A model generated the notes under the pieces. It was not told the origin of the DNA, searched no databases, and saw nothing but the letters and a program-made list of their open reading frames with translations. The position numbers and the translations under genes were made by a program. From Andrena cerasifolii (Eukaryota > Arthropoda > Insecta > Hymenoptera > Andrenidae), in assembly GCF_050908995.1 (NCBI RefSeq), contig NC_135120.1:19543433-19607432 (forward strand): a stretch of 64,000 bases of DNA, written 5' to 3'. Of the stretch, positions 26,401-36,126 are shown one piece after another (within the stretch, counting starts at the first letter, position 1; each line of letters begins with the position of its first letter).

Positions 26401-29400
26401 GCTCGCTCAGACTCCGCATGCCATCCAATTGCATGCAGTCCAAATAGAAGTTGTATCTACAGAGGGGCCATTTACATCTTGAAATACGAATGAAAGCAAA
26501 TTTCGAAGTCAAAATTCCTACAGTGTAGCCAGTAAATCGCGACACTGTGGTCACACAGGCTACAAAGAGTAGTTTGAAACATTTTCACGAGAAATAGTGT
26601 CCTTGGTCTACCGCGCAATTTACTCAGGGCCCGGTCTAGTTCTTCCGCCGCTCCAGACAAATAAATAAAAAAATTACGATGCACTGTACTAGATGCAATG
26701 CTTAAAAGGAAAAAAGATTTTTTGAGAAATGTGTTATAGCTTTTGAGTAAAAAATTTCCAAAGACCACCCTTTTTCGGCCTCCTGACTGAGCATGACCCC
26801 TTAAAAGCAATTTATAAGTGTGCTACTAAATTCAAACATGCATTACCTATTTTTTTACAAATTTTTTTACTGGTTTTTATTAAATCTAATTTTCTCCTTC
26901 TACCAAATTTGTCGCTCCCGGTGTTTGCCCCGCTTGCGCCCCCTAGATGGGGCCCTGAATTTACTGTAAACCTCGCAGGAGTGTCTTAGCAATTTCGTAG
27001 AATAGTTGTAATAACTTTATAGAAGCCTCCGCTATTCGTCTCCGCTCCAAGGTGGCAGCCATCCTCTTGGCGAAGACTCTCGGGTCCTCCGCGTAGAATC
27101 GGATGTAGATCCTCGGAATGAAGTACTTCCGTTTCCGACCGTCGAGCGTGAGCACGGTCCATAATTTCCTCCTGTCGTCGTAATCGGTCACAGCGGCGTT
27201 GTGCCACGCGAACAAGTTCGAGAGCCTCACGCGGAACCTCTCGGCCTCTTGTCGGAATCTCGGCACGAATACCGTAGCTGGCAACGGATACTGCACGCCA
27301 TCGATAGTGCCCAGATTTATCCAGTCCTCCGTGGTTCTGTTTTGCGAGCACGGAAAAGTCGATAGGAGGGTTGATAAGGGAAGCTGTCGCGCGAGCTTAT
27401 TCCAGAACACGGCACAGTTACGTTGTTCCTCAACTTTGTAATTCGCGTATAAAAGTGGCTGGGGTTGCTGGTAGGGTGAAATTAGGAAACACACCCCTGC
27501 TGATAAAACGCCACACCGTTTGTTTACGCGCGCAAATAAGAATAGGTATATTGGAGCACGTTCAATTATTTTAAGCAGTTGTCGAATATCGAATGACACA
27601 CGAGTCCCTGATTTCGAGGAATAAACGCTTCGGGCTTGATAGTCGATAAGAGAAACGAGATCGCGAAGGTGAGTCTTCTAATTTAATTTCCAGTTGTATT
27701 TCTTATTTACAAAAGTCGGCGATCAAATATTGGAATGTGTGACGTGCACCTGGGTGTCGTTAGACGAAATATGTAGGAAACCAGGTGGGCAGTGGCGGAT
27801 TTAAGGAGAAAGGCCCAGGTGGCAAACGTTCCGAGAGGCCCATTTTGGGGAAAATGAAAAGGTAGTTTACTAAAAACGGGCTAAGTGTGTAGAAAGGTAA
27901 CCGAAAAAAATATAGTGTTTGGATAAAGTCGTAATCTTTTTTTTTTAAAGATAGGGCTCTTGGGGCCTTTTGTGCAGGGGCCCATTTTCGGGAAAATGAA
28001 GAGGTAGTTTGTTAAGAACAGGCTAAGTAGGCAAATTTTAAAGAAATGTGATTTTTCGCCAGGGAGAAGAGCCATTTTATTTATTTATTTTGTGCCAAAA
28101 TAGGAGTTTTCACAGACTTATGTTTAGATTCAGGTTGTAACTAGACATGTTTCGCATATGTGAATGTTTTTTTCAAATCGGTTTGTACCTCCGTTTTTTC
28201 GCAATCACTGCAAAACGAAGAGGAAATATGATTCCGAGAAACACGCGTTTAAAGTTTCGAAAGAGGAATTAGTCTGCCTGCGTGCGCGCAGGTACGGTTT
28301 ACGATACGCTCGACCTTTTCGGCTGTAAAATCCTTAATTTTGCGAATTTTAACACAAACCAAACGGCATTTTACTCGGGAAGGGTGGTACTTTCGAAAAA
28401 TGCTACAACAATAAAAAATCGAGTTTCTGACTGCCTATTTAGCCCCCTTAAATCCGCCACTGCAAGTGGAAACAATAATGCTTCGCTATTTCGCTACTGA
28501 AGGCCACACTCTTTTGTTCTTTTACAAATAGATACCAGGTGTACGACAATCCTCTACTCCATGAATGATTCGAAGCAGACAGAACAGCTTCCACTCGCTC
28601 GCGTACCTACAGTCGTACTCCTCGTCGTCAAAAATCTCCAACGGCAGGATGCGCGTTTTGCTAAACAGTCCGTATATTTCTTCGCGTGCGAGCAACGGCA
28701 GGATCGCAGCTGGAGGCAGGATATCCTCCGATGAGATCCCTTCGTCAGCCAAAAGGTCCTCGACTTTTAAATTTCTGTAAAGCCTGCGCCTCCTCTCCAT
28801 CTCGACGTTCCGCGGCAATCGCTTCGGTTCCACGTTCCTCTCCATTTGCACTTTGGGGGCGAACGTTTCCGCAGGGAACGTCTTGTACGAGAAAGATTCA
28901 TTGAGCGATTTGTAAGCGAGACGGAAAGCGGGAGAGAGGGAGGAACTATGCGATACTCTGATGGGAATTCCGAGGGTGCTCGCTACGCAAGTGCATTCTG
29001 TTATAATGTACAGATTCCCTCCGCCCTCGTTGGAAACTTGCTAATATTCTCCCGAAGGAGTTTATTAACGCATGATCCAAATATGCTCTCTAATCATATT
29101 TCTCAGAAACATACAATCTTCGGGTGGTAAACTCGATTTAACGAAATATTTCGAGAACATGAACTTCAAAGCCACTTCAATGTTCTTTGTTCAAAGCCAC
29201 TTTAATTTCCTTTCTTCGAAGCTATTTCAAGCGAATAGCAGAGTAAATAATGTAATTACTCGCTCCGCGCCAAGGAAAGGCTTTGACATACAGAATTTTA
29301 ATGCACAGCGACGTGCATTTGTGTTCATAAACCTTTTCAACCTTGAAGGAATTAAACGACTCTGTGGAGGAAACTTCTCAGAAAATAATTATTGTAACCG

Positions 29401-30674
29401 TAATGTATGTACAACTGACAAGGAGAGGTTCCTTGTGTGTGGATATGTTTTAGGGGGCGAAAAATAAGAAATACGTGTGTTTTTATTTTGGTCAGTTTTC
29501 ATGTTTAGGGGGTGAAACCACCCCCAAATTTCATAAGAATAGGTGGCACCCGCCTCCGTTTGATTTGGTTTTTGGATATGTTTTAGAGGACCAAAAAATA
29601 AGAAATACGTATCTTTTTATTTTCGCCAGTTTTCATGTTTAGGGGGTGAAACAACCCTCCAAATTACATAAGAATAGGTGGCACCCGCCTCCGATTGATT
29701 TGGTTTTTGGATATGTTTTAGAGGACCAAAAAATAAGAAGTACGACTCTTTTTATTTCGGCCCGTTTGCATGTATAGGGTGTGAAACCACCCCTCGAATA
29801 TATAAATATATCATATTTATATCAAGTATTATTCAACACAATTTTTTAACCCCATATGAAATATAAATATAAATATAATATATCAAGTTTTATTCGACGC
29901 AACTTTGTAACCCCTTATTAACTATAAGGGGTGGTTTCAGCCCCTAAACATGCAAATGGACCAAAATAGAAAGACAGGCATTTCTTATTTTTCGGTCCTC
30001 TGAAACATATTCAAAAACCAAAGCAATCGGGGACGAACACCTGGGAACCTCTCCTTGTGAATACAGTAAGAGGAAGTCATCTCTTTTCTCGTTTGAATAG
30101 TTTTTTACTGGGAGCTTTTCCCACGAGGCATGTATTTTTTAATTTATGGTACTCTTGTTCGTTGGAAATCAAGAAAAGGTAAGTGCACTTTACATTGCTG
30201 GGTTTCGTTAATTGGTTACTGGGAGCTTTTATAGTTCTCGGGGGTACTTTTCTCTACTAACAATTGATCGATCCTCGGGGAAGCTCATCCATCTTTTAGC
30301 TTCGCCGAGGAAATTATACGCTTCCTGGTCGTCCAATTGTGGTACACGAGCACTGTGATGTTCCGTGAAAACCTGCCAGGCGAGTTTTGTTCTTCTCGGC
30401 GCTGACGTTAAGGGCGCTAATTCCAGAGGCTCGTCCGGATCTTTCGGTGTACCTATTCACCCGTTCGCAATATTCGCGGAGGCAATTAATAGTTTAGCAT
30501 ATTTTCATTTACTTACAATTAGACGTATTCGATAACTCATTTTAAAAATTCTATTTATGCGATCACAAGGATACTCCAATTCACAAAGTTGCGCATTTCG
30601 ATTATATATTTTGCTTGCTCACCTGTGACCATTTCAGAGTAATAACCTCGTTTTTTATACTTTGGTTTCTCCAT
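9018..30674 (-). CDS. DNAH1: Axonemal dynein heavy chain, DNAH1 type (inner arm); 5' part, continues beyond the left edge
   Basis: Heavy chain of an inner-arm axonemal dynein, the ATP-driven motor of cilia and sperm flagella. I assembled 23 exons with GT-AG borders (one GC-AG) and matching phases: 30623-30674, 30262-30452, 28607-28881, 27016-27336, 26327-26456, 24691-24861, 23826-24173, 23139-23354, 21601-21860, 20896-21364, 19928-20252, 19409-19540, 19010-19330, 18552-18729, 18359-18491, 17398-17943, 16483-16709, 15584-15826, 14733-14846, 13793-14048, 12394-12556, 11317-11427, 9018-9109. They sum to 5,274 nt, exactly 1,758 codons. The AAA1 P-loop GPAGTGKT falls at residues 1469-1476 and the AAA2 P-loop GPTGSGKT at 1750-1757. 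DNAH1 is chosen over other axonemal chains from recalled similarity, for example IPLKAYAREYHRYL and SSEQLSSQDHYDFGMRAVK. The family is about 4,200 residues, so roughly 2,400 are missing leftwards. Sure of dynein; DNAH1 class is likely. Confidence 0.93.
9429..10141. mobile_element. Palindromic TTAA-flanked MITE (piggyBac-like target site)
   Basis: TTAA at 9425-9428 and 10142-10145 flanks inverted ends GGGGTTACCTAC. The arms are near-identical over about 200 bases; the centre is less symmetric. Lies in DNAH1 intron 22. Confidence 0.65.
11821..12045. repeat. 72-bp minisatellite, three copies
   Basis: Unit starts ACTACC at 11821, 11893 and 11965, each followed by CCATAGTTCC-like and GGCTTA words. 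Within DNAH1 intron 21, the one between exons 21 and 22. Confidence 0.6.
12394..15826 (-). CDS. DNAH1: DNAH1 exons 18-21, AAA1 catalytic ATPase module
   Basis: AAA1 is the main ATP-hydrolysing site of dynein. Exon 18 carries YEYLGNTGRLVITPLTDRCY and the Walker A GPAGTGKTE, followed by FNCSDQLDFMSMGKFFKG. Exon 19 carries the Walker B FDEFNRI. Exon 20 carries the sensor-I region ITMNPGYAGRTELPDNLKAL and RPVAMMVPDY. Exon 21 carries DHYDFGMRAVKTVI and LRDVNVPKFLKDDL. All catalytic residues expected for an active AAA1 are present and no frameshift is seen. Introns hold a TTAA-flanked element (14124-14596), a 92-bp minisatellite (12871-13330) and hAT-like elements. Confidence 0.96.
12871..13330. 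repeat. 91-92-bp minisatellite, five copies
   Basis: The word ATAGGAAAT recurs with GGAAAT at 12881, 12972, 13064, 13155 and 13246. Units are about 95% alike. Within the DNAH1 intron before exon 21. Confidence 0.85.
14124..14596. mobile_element. TTAA-flanked piggyBac-like MITE
   Basis: TTAA at 14120-14123 and 14597-14600 flanks CCCTTTCGCTACGG at the left and the inverted CGTAGTAGCGAAAGGG at the right. Interior is unrelated to the other TTAA elements here. Lies in the DNAH1 intron between exons 19 and 20. Confidence 0.75.
15346..15540. mobile_element. Truncated hAT-like MITE
   Basis: Begins CAGTGTTTCCCAACC like the complete copy at 15890 but lacks the matching right end; it stops just short of DNAH1 exon 18. 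Confidence 0.6.
15890..16149. mobile_element. hAT-like MITE with perfect 8-bp target duplication
   Basis: Starts CAGTGTTTCCCAAC and ends GTTGGGAATCACTG. CACTAGAG is duplicated at 15882-15889 and 16150-16157. Lies in the DNAH1 intron between exons 17 and 18. Confidence 0.85.
16483..18729 (-). CDS. DNAH1: DNAH1 exons 14-17, dynein linker (DHC_N2)
   Basis: Encodes the linker that swings across the AAA ring during the power stroke. Diagnostic residues are DWMYLEPIF and SEDISTQLP (exons 14/15), AFPRFYFLSDDELLEILAQT, LRKCFENI and MWPGQVTL (exon 16), and IEVHARDV, NDFAWISQIRYYW and VRAVNAEFQYG (exon 17). Exon 16 (546 nt, 182 codons) is the longest dynein exon in the window. A plus-strand ORF of 166 codons over exon 16 is its antisense shadow. 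Introns 15 and 16 each contain a small element with terminal inverted repeats (18098-18316 and 16843-17097). Confidence 0.95.
16843..17097. mobile_element. TTAA-flanked MITE
   Basis: TTAA at 16839-16842 and 17098-17101 flanks inverted ends TCCTTCGTGGCCACAC and GTGTGACCACGAAGGG. Lies in the DNAH1 intron between exons 16 and 17. Confidence 0.65.
18098..18316. mobile_element. TA-flanked MITE
   Basis: TA at 18096-18097 and 18317-18318 flanks GGGTAAGTCCGGGATAG and the inverted CTAGCCCGGGGTTACCC. Lies in the DNAH1 intron between exons 15 and 16. Confidence 0.55.
19010..27336 (-). CDS. DNAH1: DNAH1 exons 4-13, dynein tail (DHC_N1-like) and start of the linker
   Basis: These exons encode about 900 residues of the stem that binds intermediate and light chains and leads into the linker. 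Recognisable stretches are RTTEDWINLG and FYAEDPRVFAKRM (exon 4), YNFYLDCMQLDGM (exon 5), LDYRRTMCDL (exon 6), GKGWFNLKQRI (exon 7), AYYSTNPAEFA (exon 8), IPLKAYAREYHRYL (exon 9), DGFYWNISDEDFEAKW (exon 10), DWLKWYEIWMENPL (exon 12) and QFKPYVGLIQSLRNPGM (exon 13). Every donor/acceptor pair restores the reading frame. Exon 4 ends at the weak donor AA|GTTATT, preferred because it gives the expected EASIK-YNFYLD junction. Introns here hold several palindromic and TA-flanked elements. Confidence 0.93.
21932..22172. mobile_element. TA-flanked MITE
   Basis: TA at both edges; ends GGGTAGATGTACCG and the inverted AGTTCGTCTACCC, then GGCCATT-like inverted words inside. Lies in the DNAH1 intron between exons 8 and 9. 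Confidence 0.5.
22210..22845. repeat. Long palindromic element
   Basis: Arms of about 230 bases (22262-22498 and 22588-22818) share GAGATATGAGAGGTGAAAG and its complement, and AACGAATTTGAACTTAGATT and its complement, around a 90-base spacer. Confidence 0.7.
25316..25669. mobile_element. TA-flanked MITE, copy 1 of a family
   Basis: Ends AGGTAAATGTCCCAATTTCT and the inverted AGAAATTGGGACATTCACCT. The body is strongly similar to 51071-51405. Confidence 0.75.
25690..26247. repeat. Long palindromic element
   Basis: Arms containing GGGGAGGACACCATGTGGTA and its complement face each other about an AT-rich centre near 25950. The right arm has about 55 extra bases. Directly follows the TA-flanked element. 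Confidence 0.7.
27790..28462. mobile_element. hAT-like element with CAGTGGCGGATTTAAGG ends
   Basis: The inverted end CCTTAAATCCGCCACTG closes it at 28462. Flanks CAGGTGGG and CAAGTGGA match at 6 of 8 bases. Its right part resembles an arm of the palindrome at 5420-6092. Confidence 0.6.
28607..28881 (-). CDS. DNAH1: DNAH1 exon 3, N-terminal tail with PLEIFDDEEYDCR motif
   Basis: Encodes the conserved tail segment NVEMERRRRLYRNLKVEDLL followed by LPLEIFDDEEYDC, and splits the next arginine codon at AG|GTACGC. The acceptor is taken as TACAAG|ACG (phase 0) because the residues TFPAETFAPKVQ match the TDFPLQAYEPKMQ region of DNAH1 just after it. The frame is also open upstream to an in-frame stop at about 29041, so an earlier acceptor would lengthen the exon; the phase is 0 in either case. 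The intron to exon 2 (28882-30261) carries a repeat element with internal tandem units. Confidence 0.75.
29419..30058. mobile_element. Element with inverted ends and internal 134-bp tandem repeats
   Basis: Ends CAAGGAGAGGTTCC and the inverted GGAACCTCTCCTTG. Inside, a unit starting GGATATGTTTTAG repeats from 29441, 29574 and 29709 to about 29810. Lies in the DNAH1 intron between exons 2 and 3. Confidence 0.65.
30262..30674 (-). CDS. DNAH1: DNAH1 exons 1-2, N-terminal tail
   Basis: Exon 1 (30623-30674) encodes MEKPKYKKRGYYSEMVT and ends ACAG|GTGAGC in phase 1. The KKRGYYSE stretch resembles the KQRGFYSD region near the start of vertebrate DNAH1. Exon 2 (30262-30452) begins after AATAG with GT, completing a glycine codon, and gives 63 further residues including TKLAWQVF and AKRWMSFPED, ending ATT|GTTAGT in phase 0. 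Exon 2 has no methionine at its start, so an ATG-based search misses it. The frame stays open upstream of the chosen ATG to another ATG at 30743, so the true start could be 23 residues earlier. Exon 2 borders are plausible but its acceptor has a weak pyrimidine tract. Confidence 0.68.
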
Positions 30675-31873
30675 ACTGTCGCTATCAGAATATGACACTT
30701 CGCGATTAAAAATAAATCTTGCCCGTACTAGGCATGCATACATATATTAAAATTATAAATATCGTTGCATTTATTGTCGCATTGTTATTAGATATTAAAG
30801 CTAACAGTAATGCCCTGATGTTGCTAATATTCCTGAAATTGTCTATTCTCGATACATTCTTCCAATAAAAGAAAACACTTCATTGTGAATATCAATTTTA
30901 TATTCAATATTTTGGCTAAACTTCCGAAAACAACCATGCTCCAGATAGGATGAAATTTTGGAAACAGTTTCATTTTGCATTGAAATAACGTTTGCGAGAA
31001 GGATTTTTGGCGATTTGAATTTTTTTTTACCATTTTGATGTCATTACCTACCTTACCGATGCTATGTAATATCGGTAACATAGGACATGACACTTAAGGG
31101 GGTAGACACGTCACGTGACCTGGCCGATTCGGCAGGTCGGTATTACAGCATTTTTATCTGCACAGAAATTGTAATACCGATAGATCGACGATTACCCGGT
31201 GAACGCGAGAGGGAGCTGTTTGCTATTTCTGTATTCTATTTTGCTCCAAGAAGGCTGCGGTTATACCGATCACTCCCTAGAGGACAGTGATGAGATCTCG
31301 GGTGGGTTTCCTCGCGTAGTGCGGCTTTTGCAATACCGTATCTATGTTGGGGGGGCAAGTAACGCGCGATCAAGGTACCCCATGGGTGATCAAGGTACCC
31401 CATTTTATCGAAACTTGTACTATACTGATGCTAAAATCACCGCGCATGCGCGAGAAAACCCGCCCGAGATCTTATCACTGCTAGAGAATCACTACCCCGA
31501 GCAAGTGACACAAAATTACATTGCGTGATAGGTCTATTCTATACCTAGTCTGTGGTACAAGTAAGCGTGCAAATCTGAAGGATGTTATTTTGCATGAAAA
31601 GTTTAGTTGACGTTTTTCCAATAGACTTTATGAAAAGATACAACTTCGGAGATCTCATTGGTAACACGTTCACTCTTTTTTTTATGTTAATAAATAGTAG
31701 TAATATTCGTCCGAAGTTAATGTGAAAGGTTAAGAGCATAGAATTTACTTATATCTTACAATGCTTTTATTACACGCAAATATATTTAGAACATTGTCAC
31801 TCTCGAGGATCATTTATCAATTACGAATTGTAGGAGGCATGTTTAGGAAAGCAATAACTACGACTACGATATA
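30675..31873. promoter_or_regulatory. Divergent intergenic region between DNAH1 and the TFIIIA-like gene
   Basis: The start codons of the minus-strand dynein gene (30674) and the plus-strand zinc-finger gene (31874) point away from each other across about 1.2 kb. The interval must hold both 5' UTRs and either a shared or two separate promoters. No TATA box or initiator could be assigned. It also contains a short direct repeat of GATCAAGGTACCCCAT at about 31369-31402 and a TTAAGGGGGTAG segment near 31089 like the ends of TTAA-type elements elsewhere. Confidence 0.4.
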
Positions 31874-33230
31874 ATGGGACAGGGGAGAACCTCGGAGTCC
31901 GATAGCGTTCTCGCTGAAACTGAGAATTGCGGTGCGATAGGAAATACCGACGTTCAGTTCAGTTGGACAAAGAGGGATATAAAAAGGCATAAATGTACAT
32001 ACGACGGATGCGATGCAATTTTCAATAGGCCGTCCCGACTGGCCAGGCATATTAGATTTCATACCGGAGAGGTATTAATTACTTTATCCTCTTCAATTTC
32101 AGCTGCTTTGAAATCTCATAGTTTCATCCCATTTCAGAGAAGTTACAAATGTAATCATCCTGGCTGCGATAAAGCTTACACAAATTCCTCTCATCTGAAG
32201 CGTCATGCAGAAACTCATAGTTTACAGAAGAAGACTTACCAGTAAGTATCTGTATTAGTGGACTTTCTGGCCGATCGAATATGCGTTTCACCTCACCTTG
32301 ATTCAAGATGTCCTGAGTGTCCATTATCCATTAGTAATCGGCACAACTTGAAGCGTCATTATAACGCCATGCACGGGGATCGTAGTAAACTGACTTGCAA
32401 AGAATGTAACGAAACCTTCGCTAAGAAGTATCAACTCGCGACGCACATGTCGATCCATACCGGACAGTTGCATAACTGCGATCGATGTAATAAAAGCTTT
32501 ACGAACATACAAAGATTCAAGAGACACAAAGCTAGTCACGCAGACGGAGAGAAAGTTTATCCCTGCACTGCGCCGGGATGCGCCGAAGTTTTTGGGAAAT
32601 GGTTGCTTCTCTGCGCTCACGTAAAGACGCATGTATTTAGTAAGTATTTATTGAAATTAATATATGTTTATTAATGTAGCGGCGAAGTGTTTCGTCATAA
32701 ACTAGCATAACGTTATTTGTTGCTCCGGGTATTCGCAGAGATTTCTTTATCTAACTTATTACTTTTATCTTTTAGACTGTAAGTTCAAGGATTGCGACAA
32801 AGTGTTCACCAACAAATATCGTTTAAGGACTCATTCTAGAGTCCACCTGGATAACAGATCGGTTGTGCCTTGCCCGTACGATGGATGTGATAGAAGCTAT
32901 TATTTAAAAAGTAATCTAGACCTTCATATACGAATTAAACATTTAGGGCAAAGATACGAGTGCGACGTGTGCAAGGTATTGCTGTCGTCCAAAGCGAGAT
33001 TAGCAGAGCATATTCATAAAATACACACGTCGGAGAGGAGGATAAAAAGGGCCAAAGTATTACAGCGCAAGAGGAGAAAGGATGTCGGGACACGTAAAAG
33101 AAGCGCGGTGTCCGCATTGGTCGGTGTTTGCTTGCCGCCAAAGATTGAAAGGATGGTATTGAAACGGCAGGAAGACATAACATACTTAGAACAATTTAAT
33201 GGAGCTTTAGATGATAACCTGAATTCATGA
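31874..33230 (+). CDS. GTF3A: Nine-C2H2-zinc-finger protein, likely transcription factor IIIA
   Basis: Four exons (31874-32071, 32138-32241, 32308-32639, 32776-33230) join in phase to 362 codons plus TGA. Borders are GAG|GTATTA, CA|GTAAGT and TTTA|GTAAGT, with TTTCAG, TTCAAG and TTTTAG acceptors. The first two introns are both 66 nt. The protein has exactly nine C2H2 fingers, starting CTYDGCDAIF, CNHPGCDKAY, CPECPLSI, CKECNETF, CDRCNKSF, CTAPGCAEVF, CKFKDCDKVF, CPYDGCDRSY and CDVCKVLL, then a basic tail (RIKRAKVLQRKRRK). Nine fingers in about 360 residues is the TFIIIA layout; that factor binds the 5S rRNA gene internal control region and 5S RNA in the nucleus. The GKW...AHVKTH of finger 6 recalls the unusual finger 6 of TFIIIA. 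Another C2H2 factor is possible. Confidence 0.8.
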
Positions 33231-33255
33231 TCTAAGTTTTATAATGTAACTATTA

Positions 33256-33261
33256 AATAAA
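33256..33261 (+). terminator. Polyadenylation signal AATAAA of the TFIIIA-like gene
   Basis: AATAAA lies 25 bases after the stop codon at 33228-33230, implying a very short 3' UTR. A second AATAAA at about 33340 could serve as an alternative. Confidence 0.55.
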
Positions 33262-34083
33262 AGAGACGATTACTACGTGTGCATCTTCGTTTACATCCTA
33301 CCTCTGAACGGAATATTGCCTGTAGTTTTTAAGATTCGAAATAAAATACTCTATTTGGCACTTTGGAAGTGTAAACTGGAATATAATATTTTCATCTCAT
33401 TCTCAGACTATTCAAATAAAACTATTCTGTTTCATAAGCTTTCTCATTACGCTTGAAACACTATTTTATTTATATTTACAATGGTATCCATATTTAAAAT
33501 AGTATTTCAAATATTTCTACTTCCAATGGTACCCAGGTAATGTAGTTCGTTATACTTCTATACTTACAGTAATGCCAATGAAATTAGTACTTTCGAATAC
33601 AACTTCACGAATTCAATGTAAAACAAAATATTATTTCATTTCAATTGGCAATGTATTATACGGAAATAAAGAGACCTATTTACTACCCAGTTTTCGACGG
33701 CAGCTTTTAAGACTCCTTGAGCTGTCCTGACCTCTAAAATAAGTTTAAACAGCATGCATAGTTCCGCGAGTAATCGAATTGGTAGTGCCACTTTTAATCC
33801 ATCTCTGGAAAGCGAAGACGAATGCCGAAGAGTAAGAAAGACGAAGGAAAGCCACGATTATCGACAGCTGAGAAACTTGACATTATCTATATAAATACTC
33901 GTCTAAAAACATTTACCGTATACTATCGATCTAATCGAGTTCAGGTTCAAATTAGAATTATTGCGGCTTTTATTGGTGTCGTTCAAATAATTTCAACTCG
34001 CTTGCTTTCAAAACGATCTTATCACGATAATCGTTCCGGTCGTGCTACGTAATCGTCGATAGAACCATTTGAGTGCAGCCGGC

Positions 34084-34339
34084 AGCGTTCGTATGCACGC
34101 ACATTGCCATGGCCGTCTGTAGTACAGGCCGGAACATAGTGAATTTAGCAACGCTGTCATCAGTCCGATTTGAATCTTTTCAGAAGCCTTTCGCGCGTTA
34201 TGTCACGGCCGGCTATGCTACCGGTCGGAACATAGTCATCGGACTGATGGTTGTTTGAAATGCGGTGTTGCAACATCGTAGTGTCCGGCCTGTACTACAG
34301 GCAGCCATGACAGTGCGCGTACATACGTGTACGCCTGTG
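34084..34339. mobile_element. Small element with about 55-bp terminal inverted repeats
   Basis: GTCTGTAGTACAGGCCGGA on the left is inverted as TCCGGCCTGTACTACAGGC on the right, with flanking GTATGCACGC-like words also inverted. Confidence 0.6.
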
Positions 34340-36126
34340 CGGAAACTGTGTCGGGAATTCGGGCAAAATGAAGGGTCACGGAATGAAAGAAATGTTACGT
34401 TTATAGTTTAACACTATTTAAAAAGTTTATTAACCGATACTGATGAAATAACAGTGAGTCACGATTGATTTTCTGAATGAGAGGACCGACTGATTGGACG
34501 TGCGAAATTAGTTGCGTTCAACCGCTTGCTCGGCGAAGGTAGAAGCGCGAGAAACACTTGCCGCGCTTTTCGTATTTCCCGCGCTTTTCGCGATGGTGCC
34601 GAAGAGGTGCGCGAATCGCGATCCCCAGCACTCAAATGGTTAAAGTCGTCGAGAAACGTTGCCCGGGCACGTTTAACTTTCAGCAAACCGTTCTGCCTTG
34701 TCGCGATTCGTTGCAGCTACAGTTTCATGAAGCATCTCCATCGACAGTTTGGACCTTACGACAAAATCGATTAATACAACGGACTTACAAAAATAGCGAT
34801 TGAGGATCGACACGCGTGTTCGCAAACAGCCAAAGCGGACAGACCTTTGCCTTACAGGAAAGAATATAAAACATTGATCGATTATTGCGCCGATATGCAA
34901 TGACAAGGATATAAGTTTCTTCTATTCCTTCCTCTGCACCGATTGAAACGCGACGCGAAACAATCTCTCGTAGCACTGATCGCCAGGTTATGATTTCGGG
35001 AATCATCGTTGCAATCCATTCGATCGCGACACTTAACCTTCTTTAATTACTCCTTTCCCCCACTACTTTCCCCATTCGCGAATATCCATTGGTACTACAG
35101 AATTACTATCGCAGATAGTTAAGAGATGTTGAAACTCCTTTGCGGTTAACTATGTTTAGATTTACTTCTAAAATAATATAAAAAACATATTTGTATGCGA
35201 TAAAAATAGTTCGCGGTAATAGATATTTAGAGACACGCATTGTTCGAACGTGATACATGCTCGTCGGAATTAAATACAAAGCCGCCGGAATGGAAGTGGG
35301 GAGAACGTATCGGACCGTAGAGATTTGGAATTTTGTCGGGGCATGATGAAATATGTGGAAGCAAACGATAATTGGATGAAACTATATTGGCGTGATTAAG
35401 TACGTTCTTGAGTATGACAATTACGTAAAACAGGGGATAATGTTTAATGAACATCCGTGAATGAAATGAGGATACATTGCTGAATATGCGATCGAATCAA
35501 GCAACGACAATAATAACGCATTTATTGGAATCGTGGGATACATAGAGTAGTCCTGCTTCTTAATTCACCCCTGCTCAGATTTGTTCCGTACGATCCCCTC
35601 TTAGTTCGCAAATATGCTCGCGGATTTTATTAAAATTATGGCGCTGTTTTGTTACAAAAATATTCTACGCTCTTCGGCAGCAGTCTTTCAAATTAAAATG
35701 TCATAGTCTCTGAAACACTGACGGACCGTCTGTTAACGTACCGAGCACAAATGAATTGGAACATGCTGTATCGGTAAAGTAGAATCCTTTATACTCGATT
35801 TTTCAAGCAATTCACCGTTCCTTGGCTAGCACTAAATACGTATTATTGCCGTGGCTTGATCGAACGAATCAACGTTTCCCAATCTGACAAACAGCTTTCT
35901 TTCCATTCATAGAAAAGGTTATTCTATTTTAGTAAGAGCCGCTTAGAAAGGACAAGCAATAAATAGATCTGTGTTTCGGAAGGCAGTTCGTAGGTCCACA
36001 TTGAAATTGTCCTTGCTTCACATACATTTTCATCGAAAATATATTCTAACAAAGTATCGTAAAACCTTTTACAGACGGATCGTACGATCGATAAAGGCTT
36101 CGTTAAACATAACAAAATCTCCAGAC

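Noticed and set aside
30824..31093. Minus frame of 89 codons upstream of DNAH1
   Set aside because: AT-rich, lysine- and phenylalanine-rich, with no family and no splice link to exon 1.
33822..34052. Frame beginning MPKSKKDEGKPRLSTAEKL
   Set aside because: The start recalls helix-turn-helix transposase N-termini, but the frame loses any pattern after about 25 residues and no splice partner is visible.
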